NCBI GenBank assembly: GCA_944739405.2
Contig: OX123182.2
Span: 18,363,326-18,427,325 of the forward strand
Length of the DNA stretch: 64,000 bases
Reading direction: 5' to 3'
DNA from: Euclidia mi
Lineage: Eukaryota > Arthropoda > Insecta > Lepidoptera > Erebidae
Shown: positions 1 through 11,435 of the stretch, one piece after another
Layout of the letters: each line of letters opens with the position of its first letter
How positions within the stretch are numbered: the first letter of the stretch is position 1
Notes under the pieces: generated by a model
What the model saw: only the letters and a program-made list of their open reading frames with translations
Databases searched by the model: none
Told to the model about the DNA's origin: nothing
Translations under genes and position numbers: made by a program

Positions 1-1300
1 TTCTTGGCGCTAAGAATTAAACAAATGTCTTACCAAATATCTCCTGGTGATGTTCTTGAGTGGAGTCCTGGAGGCAAGTTAGACACACACGAGACTAAAA
101 TTGGCCAATATTAGCAAGTGAATTATCTTTACTTTACCAGACTCCACGCAGCGTCTTCAATCAGCAAATTCTTCCGGCACCAACCACGTGCATCGGATTC
201 ACTCAAGTTTTACAATGTTCGTTAAAATACTATTTTTATCACAATTAACCGGTGCCAGTTATTGATCAAGGAAGTGGCAATCAAACGGGTTATAAATACA
301 AGATCAAAACGCTCACAACACGAAATCTATCCAGAGCTAGGTTTTTTCGCTGACCGCGGGAAACGACAATGAACGAAAAAATTGACAGTTCAGTGTGACC
401 ATTGTCAGAAATTTTCAATAGACTAAACAAAATGTTACTCAATCGATCTAATCGATTTGACTTATAATAAAAACTAATTCTATTTCAAACACTTGGTATA
501 GCAAAATATTATAAGTACAGACCAGGTATAAGGTCATTTTGGCGATAAAATGAAGAGAAATAAATTTTCACTGCCAGCAACTTGAGCTTGGTTCCGTAGC
601 CAAAAATGGCAAAAAAAGGAATTAATATAATTGTTCACAAACGTTAATATAATTGTTCAAAATTATTTACTTCATCTGAGCATGCTATGAACAAAAGGAT
701 CATATGCCGGTCTTTCCTAATACTAATACTACCAATCCAAATTAATATGAGCTTCCCAATTAGGCATATCACCTACTCTCCAGCCTGGAGTTAACTGCTA
801 TTTCAATTATACACAATATTGTCTTGCAGTGAGATAACCAGACGTAGATACATAAAATATTTATGATATATCTGCAATTTGGTCATGTTGAGCTGTCCAA
901 ATGTACTCTATATCAAGATTGGACTGTTAAGCACAGATGAAGCCCCTCTGTGGAAAATTGAGAGTGTATCTATATAATTATGATAATATGTGAGTTGTGC
1001 ATATAATTGTACGGTTGTACATTATGGTGCATTGTTTTTTGTGATAAAGGATCTGATAGTTCTGTGAGTGACAGAGTGTGTCTGGAGTAAATTATCTGAC
1101 ATGCCCCTTTATTACACGTATTAAAAAGGTGCTTTTGATTGTCAGAATCTAACAATTTTACAAAAAAGTGAGAAGTCAATAGGATAATATTGTTGTAGGT
1201 AAATCATTAACAAGGGAATACATTCCCTATATATCTCGCAATTATCAACTTCATACCACATATTTTAAACTTAAGTAGAGTTGATATTTAGACATTTAGT
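1..1300. other. AT-rich stretch, no gene seen
   Basis: No reading frame with recognisable domains is visible on either strand. The only recognisable piece is a short 'ggttccgtagccaaaaatggc' match near 590-615, the conserved edge of a repeat seen again at 38935. The minus frame at 970-1179 (69 codons) has no motif. Confidence 0.6.
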
Positions 1301-1670
1301 TAAAAAATAATGGAGATACCAACAGACTGCCATGCAGAGGGTATCGGGTTCGAAGCCTAGGCGCGCACCACTGACTTTTCGGAATTATGTGCGTATTGAA
1401 TTATTAATTGTCACTTGCCCCGTGCCTAGGAGAGCACGTTAAGCTGTCGGTCCCGGTTGTCATGAAGATCTTTGACAGTCGTCATAGGGAGTCAGTACCT
1501 ATCTCTGAATGAACTGACGCTAGTCTAAACCATGGAATATCGCTATCCCTTTGGATTGCGGAGGTCAGATTGGCAGTCGCTCTGTGGAAAAGTTAATATT
1601 CAGTCAAATTCGCTTTCGTAAGCGGTCCCCGGGTTGAAACTGGGATAACGCTAGGAGGAAGAAGATTATA
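1300..1670 (+). repeat. tRNA-headed SINE-like repeat, diverged
   Basis: A box-B-like 'gggttcgaagcc' sits near 1347, followed by a body with 'catgaagatctttgacagtc' near 1460 and 'ggaatatcgctatccctttgg' near 1533. The middle part recurs at 17390-17480 and 19860-19970, and the end ('gcagtcgctctgtggaaa', 'attgaaactgggataacgct') recurs at 5105-5205. It is a dispersed repeat with no coding capacity. SINE status is inferred from the tRNA-like head; exact ends are not defined. Confidence 0.55.
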
Positions 1671-1879
1671 ATTTTATTAATGTTCCGCTCGATAACGTAA
1701 ATTCATCCAGGTTAACTAAAATCACAGTTTATACCTACTTCTATAGTCTTGTACCACCAGGTTCATTTAATCAGGCTAATTACAGATCAGTATGTTACTT
1801 ATTATTTCCATGTCTAAACGGATACTTGACCACCAGATGCAGGAATAAAAAGCTTAACCTTTTCATGTTTTATTTTACC

Positions 1880-2065
1880 ACAAGCTAAGCCCGTGGTTAA
1901 GGCAACTGCTCAGCATACGTGGTTGAATGAGCATAATTTTATATAGCCTATAACTTTCCTCGATAAATGATCTATCGACGAAAAGATCAATGAGCCAAAT
2001 CAGACCAGTAGTTTCTGAGATGAGCGCGTTCAAAGATAAAAACAAACTCTTCAGCTTTATTAAAT
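1880..2065 (-). mobile_element. Lep1-like Helitron fragment
   Basis: Minus-strand match to the family at 42655-42812 and 15829-16005: conserved blocks are 'atatagcctataactttcctcgataaa' (split here into shorter words), 'cagaccagtagtttctgaga' and 'gcgcgttcaa'. These belong to an abundant non-autonomous Helitron type known from Lepidoptera. Both ends are degraded, so it is called from internal similarity only. Confidence 0.5.
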
Positions 2066-2679
2066 GATTACAGACTCATTAGAAACCCTTAATAGAGTCT
2101 ATGCCTTGACTTGTCAGCCAAATCGCAGTATTTATAGTTTAGACGTGTTCATAAAAATACATCACAAAGTTCCACAGACTATTCACCAAAATAATGCTTA
2201 ATGGATTATAGACATTCCACCAAAATAAGATAGTGTACAGTCCAATTTCATAGAGCAGTACATCTTGTCGTAATTTGGGCGTGTGATTGATGGCAGGGAC
2301 TGGAAGAAACGTCTGCCACGCCATCTGTCCCAATCCCATGAAAACTTACGCGGTAATTTCACTGATTTATTGTAAAGAAAAATTGTGGTTTGTTTGATTT
2401 CTTTGTAAAGTTGTTTGAGGACGATTAATAACATTGGTTTGTGTGGGTGAGCCCTTTGTTGTGTATGTATTGAATATTTAAGAAATTACATATACAAAAG
2501 TTATTCGACCGGTGTCTGAATTGAGAATTTTTCACGTTGAGAGCAACTTAAACACTAATCATCTAATACTTACTTAATCATATTTCTGTTTCAGAAAAAT
2601 AGATGATATGATCACAGTTTGAGTATTTGTGCTATTAACGAATAGTTGTAATAACTGCCAATATCTGCTTAATATAAGA

Positions 2680-2935
2680 AGGCTTTGTCCGTGTGGTGAC
2701 GGATTAAGAATACGGAATGTCACCACCCCATATCATCCCATGGGTGTCGTAAGAGCCGACAGGGGAGCATATTATACAGAGAACAGCACTGTAAGAGAAG
2801 GAAAACTTGATACAAACCCTATACCAACCCGTTTGGCCAGCGTGGTATAGTAGGCCAATTCCTCCTTTCAAAGGAGAGGCCTAGTCCAGCAGTGGACTGT
2901 TAAAGGCTGATGATGATGCTGGTGATGATGATAAG
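2680..2935 (+). repeat. LINE-derived 3' end with TGATGA tail, copy 1
   Basis: Near-identical to 37725-37965 over about 235 bp. It contains 'caccaccccatatcatccca', 'gtttggccagcgtggtat' and 'agtccagcagtggactgtta', and ends in a TGATGATGATG-type tail. Such tails are typical of LINE 3' ends in Lepidoptera. The 73-codon plus frame (2629-2850) is only partly conserved in the second copy (frame altered near the end) and I do not treat it as a gene. Confidence 0.6.
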
Positions 2936-3308
2936 AAGGCTAAAGGTTGAAACTTGGCTGAAATGTGGTATTTACTTATAAAACTTAGTAATTGAACACA
3001 GCAAGATGCTCAAGGCAATATTGACTCAGCTTTAACCTTGAGCCGTTAGTAGGCTTGAAGCTAAGAGTCAAGTCTGTGTGTCTTGAATGAATATTTTGGT
3101 TTTGAAGCTTATGTCTTTTAACAACACTATTGACGATTCGTTATTGCGAAGGGAAAATAAAATCATGCCTATATTATGATAACTACAAATGTTTCATAAT
3201 TTATTATTCTTGAAATGAAAATTATTACACTGCGCTACGTAGATACTTTTGTATAAATAATAAAATGGCGTGACTCTATTTCCAATATTTTTTTTTATTA
3301 TTTTTTTA

Positions 3309-3607
3309 GGGCGGTTTCAGATTAGCGTATTTTTCTGCGCGTAGATGTACGGTCGTTTCAGCATACGCGCTTACAGGCGCGCTACATTGCGTGCTTCGAA
3401 AAACCGGAGTCGCGTAAACGGGAATATTTCGGCGTATTCGCTCGAAACGGTAATGACATCTTGTCAGTGTCAAAATGGATTCTGACTTAGAAGCGCGTCA
3501 ATGCTCGTATGAGTTGCCACACGTGTACCCAAAGGCGCGCCTATAAGCGCCTACATGCGCTTCCAAAAACGGGCACGCGCGTATAAAACACTAATCTGAA
3601 ACCGCCC
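3309..3607. mobile_element. PIF/Harbinger-like MITE, copy 1
   Basis: A 299-bp element whose ends are inverted repeats: GGGCGGTTTCAGATTAG at the left and CTAATCTGAAACCGCCC at the right. The arms continue inward imperfectly with GC-rich 'gcgcg' words. TTA flanks both sides (3306-3308 and 3608-3610), the target duplication known for PIF/Harbinger elements. No transposase frame, so it would be mobilised in trans. A second copy lies inverted at 40135-40439. Confidence 0.8.
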
Positions 3608-3609
3608 TT

Positions 3610-5100
3610 AGGTGATGCACGTTTGTCATGTTCAACTCAATACGCAATGTTACATCATACAATGGTTCCATATTTGAAATAAATATTTTTGATAAATATC
3701 GTATAATTTATCTTTTTCATAAACATTATTACGAAAAACAAAACTGTGCCGTAAAGGACGATATTCAAATTGTAACAAAACATATGTATTAATATGTATA
3801 ACCACGCCACTTCGACATAGAAATATCGACAAAGGCAACATCAGATCTGTGAAATACAAAATAAATTTTGATGTGGCGAAAAGTTGTGTATTTTGTGTAT
3901 CATGGGATTAATTATTTTGGCGCACCGACGTAAAACGTGTAATAATTAAAATTCTCTTCAGAAACAATATAAATAACGGTTTAAACAAAACTAAAAAGTT
4001 TCGCTTTCATTGAAAATATAATTTAAATGTAAAATAAATCCCGTAAAAACAATACTTGTCAAAAATACCAAGTCTCGCGACCGTCAAAAGTTGTAAGATC
4101 CATGTAATACCAAGTCGGTTAATTAAAAATCTTGAATGGTTTAATTAAATAGATTGACTCGGCCATCGCAGGAAAACACTATATCTCTAATAAGTAATAC
4201 ATATTACATTATATAAATGAGATTGTTTTATGCGATTGCCAAGTCAATATATTTATTTAAAACATTCATTTTTTTTAATTAACAGATTATAGGGGGTCGT
4301 AAATGGAATTGCTTCGAGAAAAGGATGGTAAGGCCATGCCGCTTTTTTGCTCGACTTGGTGGGGGCTTTACCGTACCCCCAGATAATAGTTTGTGCATTG
4401 TCATCCGTCCTTGATAAGTATGCAAAGTTTCAAATTAATCCGACGATTTAAAGTCTTTCAAAATTAGGTTCATACTAAGATACATCTGAGTCTAATAAAA
4501 GTGACTCAAGTTATATTAATTCCTTTATCATCATTCTTGCCACACAACACAGTTACATAGGTAACTGAATAGTTAGCGGAGAAACAGGCAGAGTAAGAGT
4601 GTTACTAAGTACGACAGTAGTGTAATACAGCATTTTCATGATAGCTGGGACCGATGTACTAACTTACTTTCGTAGGCCGGAGCAAACGAACTTTTGAAAT
4701 TTAATACGTACATAACCTTGAACATGTAGCGGCACGCACTTTGGATTCAAACTCTGTGTGGGTGTGTGGGAATATATTGGGCTATCCATTGGACTATCTA
4801 CTCATTATTCAGATTCAGTATATTTATCTGACAAGTACTATTATTATATATCTATTATTATTAAATATTTTTTCCGTTGTGAATGATGTAATTCATAGGA
4901 ATTTCACGTTCTAAGCAAAACTTTGAACAATGATTTATACCTAGTGTTAAAACTTACATGATTTATTTCGGCGTAGTTTATGCAATATATTACTACTCAC
5001 AAGTTTTCAAAAGTATAGTAAGTGCTTAAGAATTAATTATTGGATAGCGTCGTGCTATGTTAATATTCCACTCAATTCTTTTGAATACTTAAAAGTAATT
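3610..5100. repeat. AT-rich region with segments shared with 18.0-18.65 kb
   Basis: No gene is visible. About 4045-4145 matches 18010-18110 ('aagtctcgcgaccgt', 'gttgtaagatccatgt', 'gtcggttaattaaaaatct') and about 4288-4385 matches 18555-18650 ('ttttgctcgacttggnggggg'). Order and orientation are the same, so both loci probably carry one diverged repeat. The rest is featureless AT-rich sequence. Confidence 0.5.
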
Positions 5101-5215
5101 TTGCAGAGGTCAGACAGGCAGTCGCTCTGTGGAAAGCTAATATTCAGCCAAATCCGGTTCGACTAGTAAGCGGACCCCAGATTGAAACTGGGATAACGCT
5201 AAGAGAAAGAGAAAG
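5100..5215 (+). repeat. SINE-like repeat fragment
   Basis: Matches 1563-1660: 'ggcagtcgctctgtggaaag', 'gtaagcgg.cccc', 'attgaaactgggataacgct', followed by a GA-rich tail. It is the 3' part of the repeat annotated at 1300-1670. Confidence 0.55.
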
Positions 5216-5439
5216 AAGACTTAAAAGTAATTTTGCAAATTGATATACTTTTTGCAAATTAAAGGCTTTAGGCTTTAGATTTTACTAACACGGTAACTAT
5301 TTTATCGATCGCCTTAGATATCAATTTGAGAAAAATAAATAAGCTTTTTTGCGTCAGAATCCAAGTTATTAGGTAATCATCATCGACACGGTTTATCGCA
5401 GATTTCAAGCTCAAGTATTTTTGTCAAGACAGACTAATT

Positions 5440-5441
<2 letters not shown>

Positions 5442-5521
<80 letters not shown>
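5442..5521. repeat. AT dinucleotide microsatellite
   Basis: About 40 uninterrupted TA units. Such tracts are length-variable and can extrude as cruciforms. Confidence 0.97.
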
Positions 5522-5523
<2 letters not shown>

Positions 5524-5529
5524 GCAGTT

Positions 5530-6440
5530 TCAAGCCGCAAGTTCCACCTTATGAGTAGTTTTCACAAGCCGTAAAACCAACACTGTCAAAGGGTTAAAAT
5601 TGAAAGTTTATCTTTATATTTGAAGTCAGTTTGAAGTCAGTTTAAAAAAATCGTTTGAAATATGCTGAAATCGTATTGTTCTTTTAGTCCTGGGTTTTAG
5701 ACCGCCTTCTTGACTAAAAAGATGAAGAGGGCAGTAGTGACAACTGATTTTATTTGACGCAACTCCACGAATATAAAGGTTTCCCCAAACCCTGTCGCAG
5801 AGGACGGTCCTATATAAAAATATGCGTATTTGGTAATGATCCTGCTGTCACTCCCATCCCGCTCACCGCTTTAACAGAGGTTGCGTTTTTATGTCAACTA
5901 TGTTAATTGCATGTGGTATCTACGCTTCTCTTGGTTTGGCTGATGTATTCAAAAGCTCTAATACACAGCTCAAATTGTATTTTTATAGACAGTACTGTTA
6001 AAGCGTTTGTCCACATGGCGTACAATAATCATTTAAGATGGAATCGCTGCGAATTTATCCTCAGTCGACCAGTAAGGAGAAACATGGGTGAACGAATTCG
6101 TGGTCACGAAAGGTTTTACCAGAAATATAGAACAGTAACTTCCACAGCACTGTTTCTATTTAATATCAATCTTATTTGCAGTCTTCGAAGTTTACTTTCA
6201 CGAAAACATATTACCACTGATCTGATTATGCTTCACGTCAAAGATATGGTCGTTATGCAACTCAAGTAAGCCAATGTGAAAACCATGTAGTGGACAGAAT
6301 TACACATATTGAGCTAACTGTAACCCACAAAACCTCAATAAAACCGTGCCATGGGCTCCTAAGCGTCTTTGACACTTACTGGTTTGGCGATACACCGAAA
6401 CCGTAGGTTCTAGGCGATTTGGAGAAGGAAAATGGACTGT
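5530..6440. other. No gene supported
   Basis: The longest frame here (5907-6269, 120 codons, plus) starts at TTG, shows no domain, signal peptide or repeat homology, and lies in unremarkable AT-rich DNA. I do not accept it as a gene. Confidence 0.5.
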
Positions 6441-6546
6441 ATTAGGGCGAGTTCTACTCGCCTAGAAAGGATAAGGGAAGAGGATGTAGGATTGGAATAG
6501 GAGAGATGATTGTGAGTGGGTATAGGATATTCCAAGGATGGGGGGC

Positions 6547-6900
6547 ACTTACCTTGTACGGCAATCTTCTTCGTCTCAGAAGGGCAGTCTCCTGGTGGTT
6601 TTGGGATGAAGCTGCTTGATTCACTTCACTACACAAATCACTTCCACTTGCGAGCGGTTTTATATAAGCGGCAATAATTATAGCGGGAGCGGTGCGGAGC
6701 GGTACGGTATGGCCGACACGTATTTAGCGAATACGATGTTCTCGAAAGTTCTGGACTGTCACTCGCGTCGACGATCGCCGCGACCAATCCGCGAAAGGCG
6801 TGCCCCTTCTTGGGAATGGGATAGAGAGGGATAGAAACAAAAGGCATCGCTCGCATTGGCCAAGCAGCGACCAACCATTGACGTTGATGGGATTAGTTTC
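6547..6900 (-). promoter_or_regulatory. Candidate heat-shock-type promoter and 5' exon
   Basis: Read on the minus strand, this GC-richer block has in order: a CCAAT-like element (ATTGG near 6785-6880), a heat-shock-element-like array at about 6737-6755 (alternating GAA/TTC pentamers, 'tccagaactttcgagaac'), a TATATAAA box at 6658-6665, a leader beginning about 30 bp later ('gtggaagtgatttgtgtag'), and a consensus splice donor AAG|GTAAGTG at 6547-6555. No ATG opens a convincing frame before the donor, which would suit a non-coding first exon. The gene it served is not visible downstream; at about 6420-6540 a dispersed repeat follows. It could be a host promoter fragment, a processed relic, or part of a transposon end. 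Confidence 0.4.
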
Positions 6901-7590
6901 GATGGAAAGGTAGATGGCGCTACCACTTACCTACATGAGGCGTTTGACTTTAACTTTGGTGGTTGTTTTGAGTATGCAGCTATCTTCGTTCAACTCCTTT
7001 TAAAAACGTATAATAAAAGTAACCGATAGAAATACTTTCAAATATGTACGTTTGTACAAATAAATTCTATTTCCAAAACAAACTTTTTAATTCAGGGCAT
7101 GTTACGGAAAAATGGACATGACTATACTTTTCTGTCGAATGCTTTTCTGTCGAATGTACTGCGACACGTTATAAAAAGTTACATACACATACGTGTCACT
7201 CCTGAAACTTCAACACCATTCTATTGAAAATACCAATTCCGTATCGTGTATCGTTGAATTGCTCTTGAATATATTCAATACCACTGAAACAAAAAGTTGA
7301 AACACGAAACAAAAATAATACATCGGTAGAATTCAAACGAATCAAGCTCTTAACAAAAAATAGAGGAAAGGATTCTAGGCTCTGTGTTTGACAAGTCGGG
7401 AAAAAAAATATATAGTTTAGTAACGGTGGAGCTGTGGTACATGTGATGGTAATGGCAGTAAAGGTATTTTCATTCTTTCTTTCTTTCTTTCTGAAGATAT
7501 GAGTGGTCGCGGTAGCGCTTAAATGAAAGAAGAGAAAGAAGGAAACATACTGCTGTTGTCACATGAAAGATACAAATGATTTGGTCAGTA
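6900..7590. other. AT-rich stretch, no gene seen
   Basis: Only a short TTTC/GAAA run is notable (about 7471-7494). No frame with a domain. Confidence 0.6.
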
Positions 7591-7675
7591 TCTTTATAAA
7601 TAAAATTCTTGTGTTACTGACTGACAGACAACGGATAGCTGAAACTTGGCGCAAGAAGCTGAAACCTTCTCGTTT
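7591..7675 (+). mobile_element. Helitron family A fragment (5' part)
   Basis: Resembles the start of the family-A element (see 21142-21347): 'aaattcttgtgttactgact', 'gacagacaac', 'gctgaaacttggc', 'caagaagctgaaa'. The 3' half and CTAG end are missing. Confidence 0.5.
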
Positions 7676-7769
7676 TCGTAGTTTCAACGTCTGTAAAGTC
7701 AACTGTTGCAAGCTTACGAATAGTTTTATAACCGTAGGTTTTTACAAAAAACTTGACACGTAATAAAAT

Positions 7770-8730
7770 TTAATCCAGCTGGGTTTGGTCCAAGTAGCAT
7801 AAGCATATATTTATTGGAGAATGTAGAGTAGCACTAAGAGGGGTGTTTTCAAATTCCCCCTTTACGCTGTCCTCCAAAAATCAGTAGAGGGCGCCGTGGA
7901 TTAACGAACCTGATACCCACTTCATAGCAGTATTTTGGTATCTACACCTGGTTGATTTTCACTCAAGAACTAAAAACAAAGCACGAAATTCGATCACAAT
8001 GATACTAAAGAGGCCATCTCAACTCTTTTAAACTGTCTACTGGCTACTGTATGTATCATTCGTTCAAAACACACTAACAGAGCCAGCGTACATCTGACGC
8101 GTTTCAAAGTTGTAATACAGGCGTTCTGTCCGGTCAGCGCAGCCTCATTTCCTCCTGTCTTTAACCTTTCACTTGCAAAATGCTCTCAACTCACCGCGAC
8201 CGACGGAAAATTATATTAAATACGATTTAAGAGCTACTTGCACACCTCGAAACGTTTTTAGCCGATTCATGTAACCAAATTCTTATATTTTGAGTTGATA
8301 ATTAGTGAATGCTTTTTCTTTTTGTCTTCAGAAATGCGCAACAACAATAACAAACTGAATAGCAGTTCAACTGTACAATTAAGTGTAAGATCTGTTTAAG
8401 GAGAGAATTTACTTGTGTATTATGAGAGGAAAGTCCTGAATACTCAGACAGTTTGAAGTTCACTTTACAGTTGCTCTTTGAAGCAATTACGATTGGCTTA
8501 AACTGCAACTATACAGTGAATTTATAGTTTCATATTATTGGAATACACAGAGCAGTCGCAAATGCTGTAGACTGCTTGAACAGACCACGTATTTAGACTA
8601 ATGATAAACTGTCTCAGCTATACGTGTATGACGTAATCTTGAGCTAATGCTATGACACGTTTTGCATAAATAGTGAATTATTCTTATAATCATACATATG
8701 GGAGCTGCCGACATAGCTGTCTAAAAGCTA
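7770..8730. other. No gene seen
   Basis: AT-rich sequence without recognisable elements; the 68-codon minus frame at 8302-8508 has no motif. Confidence 0.55.
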
Positions 8731-8735
8731 AGATG

Positions 8736-8975
8736 AAATTGGCGAGGGCAGAGGGCTGGGTGCATAGCTAGAAGAACCGATGACCATATTATGCAGAAAG
8801 TTTGCGAAGTGGCGGCCACACACCGGACCTCGCAGTAAAGTGCAAGGTGGATGGGCGATCTATTTGGGATCACCGTCAGGTAATGGATGCGGGTCGTCGT
8901 AAGATCGGTCTATATGGAGAGCCTTGGAAGAGGTCTACGCCCAACCGCAGACGACTTTTAGCTGATATGATGATG
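8736..8975 (+). pseudogene. RTE-type LINE reverse transcriptase C-terminus, relic
   Basis: DNA similarity to 39140-39415: conserved words include 'catagct.gaagaaccgatg', 'gaagtggcg.ccac', 'gatgcggg' and 'tatggagagcc', ending in a 'gatatgatgatgac' tail. In translation this corresponds to the region after the RT palm in RTE-clade LINEs (motifs like GHIARRTD and WRP). Frameshifts break it. 5' truncated, as usual for LINE insertions. Confidence 0.6.
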
Positions 8976-9124
8976 ACGGAGATGACTTATTTGAGGTTCG
9001 AGTTAATTTACGGGTTGGGAACCTACAGATTTGTAACACAGGCTGTCCATCGTACAGACTCCAGTCTCTCGCAAGGGCTAATTTTAACATATTAGTTTTA
9101 AGACATAAAGTAGATAAACACATT

Positions 9125-9402
9125 TGGAACGGATTGATGAAAGAAAAAATACGAAAGGAGTGTATCGTGCGAGAATGAATGGAAATGTCGGTAGGGGACG
9201 CCCTAGTAGTAGTAATGACGTACTAAAAAGGGGCCAAATTAAAAGTACCCATAACCGACTCGCATGCATGGTGAGGTTAATGAATTTCGAGGAAGGGAAA
9301 GAGGTATGTTTTAACCGAAGCATGTGGCGTTCCATAGTCTCTGCCTACCCTAATGGGAGACAGGCGTGACGATATAGATAGATAGAGATAGATAGATATA
9401 TA
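9125..9402 (+). pseudogene. LINE C-terminal fragment with 3' end and GATA tail
   Basis: An 81-codon frame (9124-9369) ends with 'FNRSMWRSIVSAYPNGRQA' immediately before 'gacaggcgtgac' and a GATA/TAGA microsatellite (9371-9402). 'W..(I/V)' motifs close to the 3' end are common in LINE ORF C-termini. The terminal DNA 'tctctgcctaccc....ggcgtgac' matches the tail shared by the SINEs at 13925, 25346, 41918 and 54838, so this is probably a relic of the LINE family that supplied that tail. Clade assignment is uncertain. Confidence 0.5.
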
Positions 9403-10158
9403 TGCATCCTTAGTAGAGATAATAAATATTTCATTAATTATTTTGCAAACTATTTCTTCCTAATAATTAAAAATGAACTGCCAATTATTATAGTGCATCT
9501 ATTAAAGCATCTTTGAAGACGTAGACGAAGACATTAATACTCGTATCATTGGACAATAGCGTTACTTGCGTACTATCAGTATCTAGTTACAGATCGCGTT
9601 GTTTAAGCCATCCCGTAGGCTGCACCGTTGTTTAATTTCCGGCTGTCTATTTGGATGTCTCTTTCCGACATGGAGTATGTTTGCGAATGCCTTTAGCACC
9701 GTAATACTAAGGTATCTTTGCATTTTTAAATGTAATTTTTATGCGGCAGCCTCTTAGAAGAGGTTCTATTTTACAAGCTTTTATTTTTTTACCTGTCCCG
9801 GTGTCAGCAATGAAATAATGCTAGTTGATTTTGATCAACTTGCCGGTTTTCTGATGAGCTGCAATTTAGCATCATGTGTAAATGACGTGAAAATGCAATA
9901 CTGTGATGCAGTGGAGCCGATTTGATGATGGACCTAGAAGTTAGCTATGGCCATAGGTACTCTTGAATAAACGATACAAACCCATCAAGTTTGGGCTCGT
10001 TTGATTCGTCTTGAGGGGTTCTTTGATTCTTTTATACAAAAGTTTGTTTTTAAAAGAGACTTACTTTTAATTTATTTGATAATGTGGCTGTCTGTGATTT
10101 CTGTCACGTTTTGAATAGAAATGGTGTGATATATATTGGATTCGATTTGCGAATATAG
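9403..10158. other. No gene seen
   Basis: AT-rich sequence with no recognisable repeats or coding potential. Confidence 0.55.
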
Positions 10159-10201
10159 TAAGTAGAGATGATGAAATGTTACATTTTATCATCTCTACTT
10201 A
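10159..10201. repeat. 43-bp near-perfect palindrome
   Basis: Two 21-nt arms around a single central base, 'taagtagagatgatgaaatg' and its complement, with one G/T mismatch. The DNA could form a hairpin with almost no loop. It is not flanked by a recognisable transposon. Confidence 0.85.
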
Positions 10202-11090
10202 CGAGATCCATGCGCAAGGGTTGATGTCTATAAAGACTATCAAAGATAACAAGAGGAAGAAGTTTTCAAGAGACTCTTTGCCTAGCCCTGGGCCATCTGA
10301 GAGGCCCAAAACTGGCTTCTTAACATTGAAAGATGTTCGTTTAGGAAACCGTTGCTTACATTGACCTACATTTGAGCCAAATAGAGGGAGGTGTGAAGTG
10401 TGCAGTACGAAGAAAGTGCAATCAAAGCCTCACTCAAAATGTTCACATTGCAATATATATTTTTGTGCGTAAATCAAAAAAAAGAATTGTTTTGCAGAAT
10501 ACTACGAAGCCGATATTTGATTCCTTTTTAATGTTATTACTAATTGAAGCCAAAAATAAGTACAAGTAATGTTCATATTTTATTAGTCATTTTGAGACTC
10601 AAAGTTTCTGACGGTACTTATAAGTCTTGTATATTTTAACCCTTATTTTAGCACTAAAATTCAAAATTTTTATCAAAAACCAAATTCATTATTTAGTTAA
10701 AACTATAATCTAAAATAATGACGTAAAAAATTCGGGCAAGTGCGAATCTGACCCGCGCACCGAGGGTTCCGTACGCATTGCATCGTGTATCAAGACGAAT
10801 TTTGCCCATTTTTTATGTCGAGTGCCGTTATAGAATATTGCTAAAAATAAGTATAATAAAAGTTTTTCTACTGTTAACATGAATGACCTCCTTAACTTTG
10901 GCAGTAATCGCGAATATATTTAAGTACATTCCTATCTACAAAACCGTTCTTGGAGTTATTATCGTCTTCATGCTGTAAGACCTTGCTTCTTGCAAAATTA
11001 CAGTACTCTAAGTCCACATTGGTGCTAATTACGCTAGTCCTCTACATCTGTGTGAGCGCCCATACAACTTAGAGGACTTTCTTAAATGGA
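10202..11090. other. No gene supported
   Basis: Two small plus frames (10176-10364, 62 codons; 10372-10569, 65 codons) have no motifs. Segment 10970-11030 ('ctgtaagaccttgcttcttgc') is a weak match to the arms of the MITE that follows. Confidence 0.5.
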
Positions 11091-11094
11091 GTCT

Positions 11095-11435
11095 CCTATG
11101 TATGTATGGGGACACCCTTAAATTTTTCACTTTTTTAGTTTTTTTGTAATTTTCCTTTATTTGTGCTGTAAGACTCTGCTTTTGGCCAAATTTCGTGATT
11201 CTAGTTCAACGGGAACTACCATATAGGGTTTCAACCCAAAACCTATAGGGTACTTACGGTTGACCTAGAATTGTAAATTTTGGTTAAAACCAAGGTCTTA
11301 CAGCACAAGTAAAGGAAAAATTCCGAAAATTAAAAAAGTTGAAAATTAAGGTTAATTTTGGTACTTACAAGTTTTCGCAAAAATCTTATAAGTGTTCCTT
11401 TTTTTATTACCTTGTGAGGTACGGAACCCTAAAAA
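11095..11435. mobile_element. MITE with long imperfect inverted arms
   Basis: The left part ('cttttttagttttttt', 'cctttatttgtgctgtaaga', 'ttggccaaattt', 'ctagttcaac') is the reverse complement of the right part ('gttgacctagaa', 'aaattttggtt', 'tcttacagcacaagtaaagg', 'aaaattaaaaaagt'), meeting around 11235. The right edge is 'gaggtacggaaccctaaaaa', the conserved end of a repeat very common in Lepidoptera. No coding frame. Confidence 0.65.

Noticed and set aside
5907..6269. 120-codon plus frame
   Set aside because: Starts at TTG, no domain, no repeat copy and ordinary base composition; expected by chance in 64 kb.
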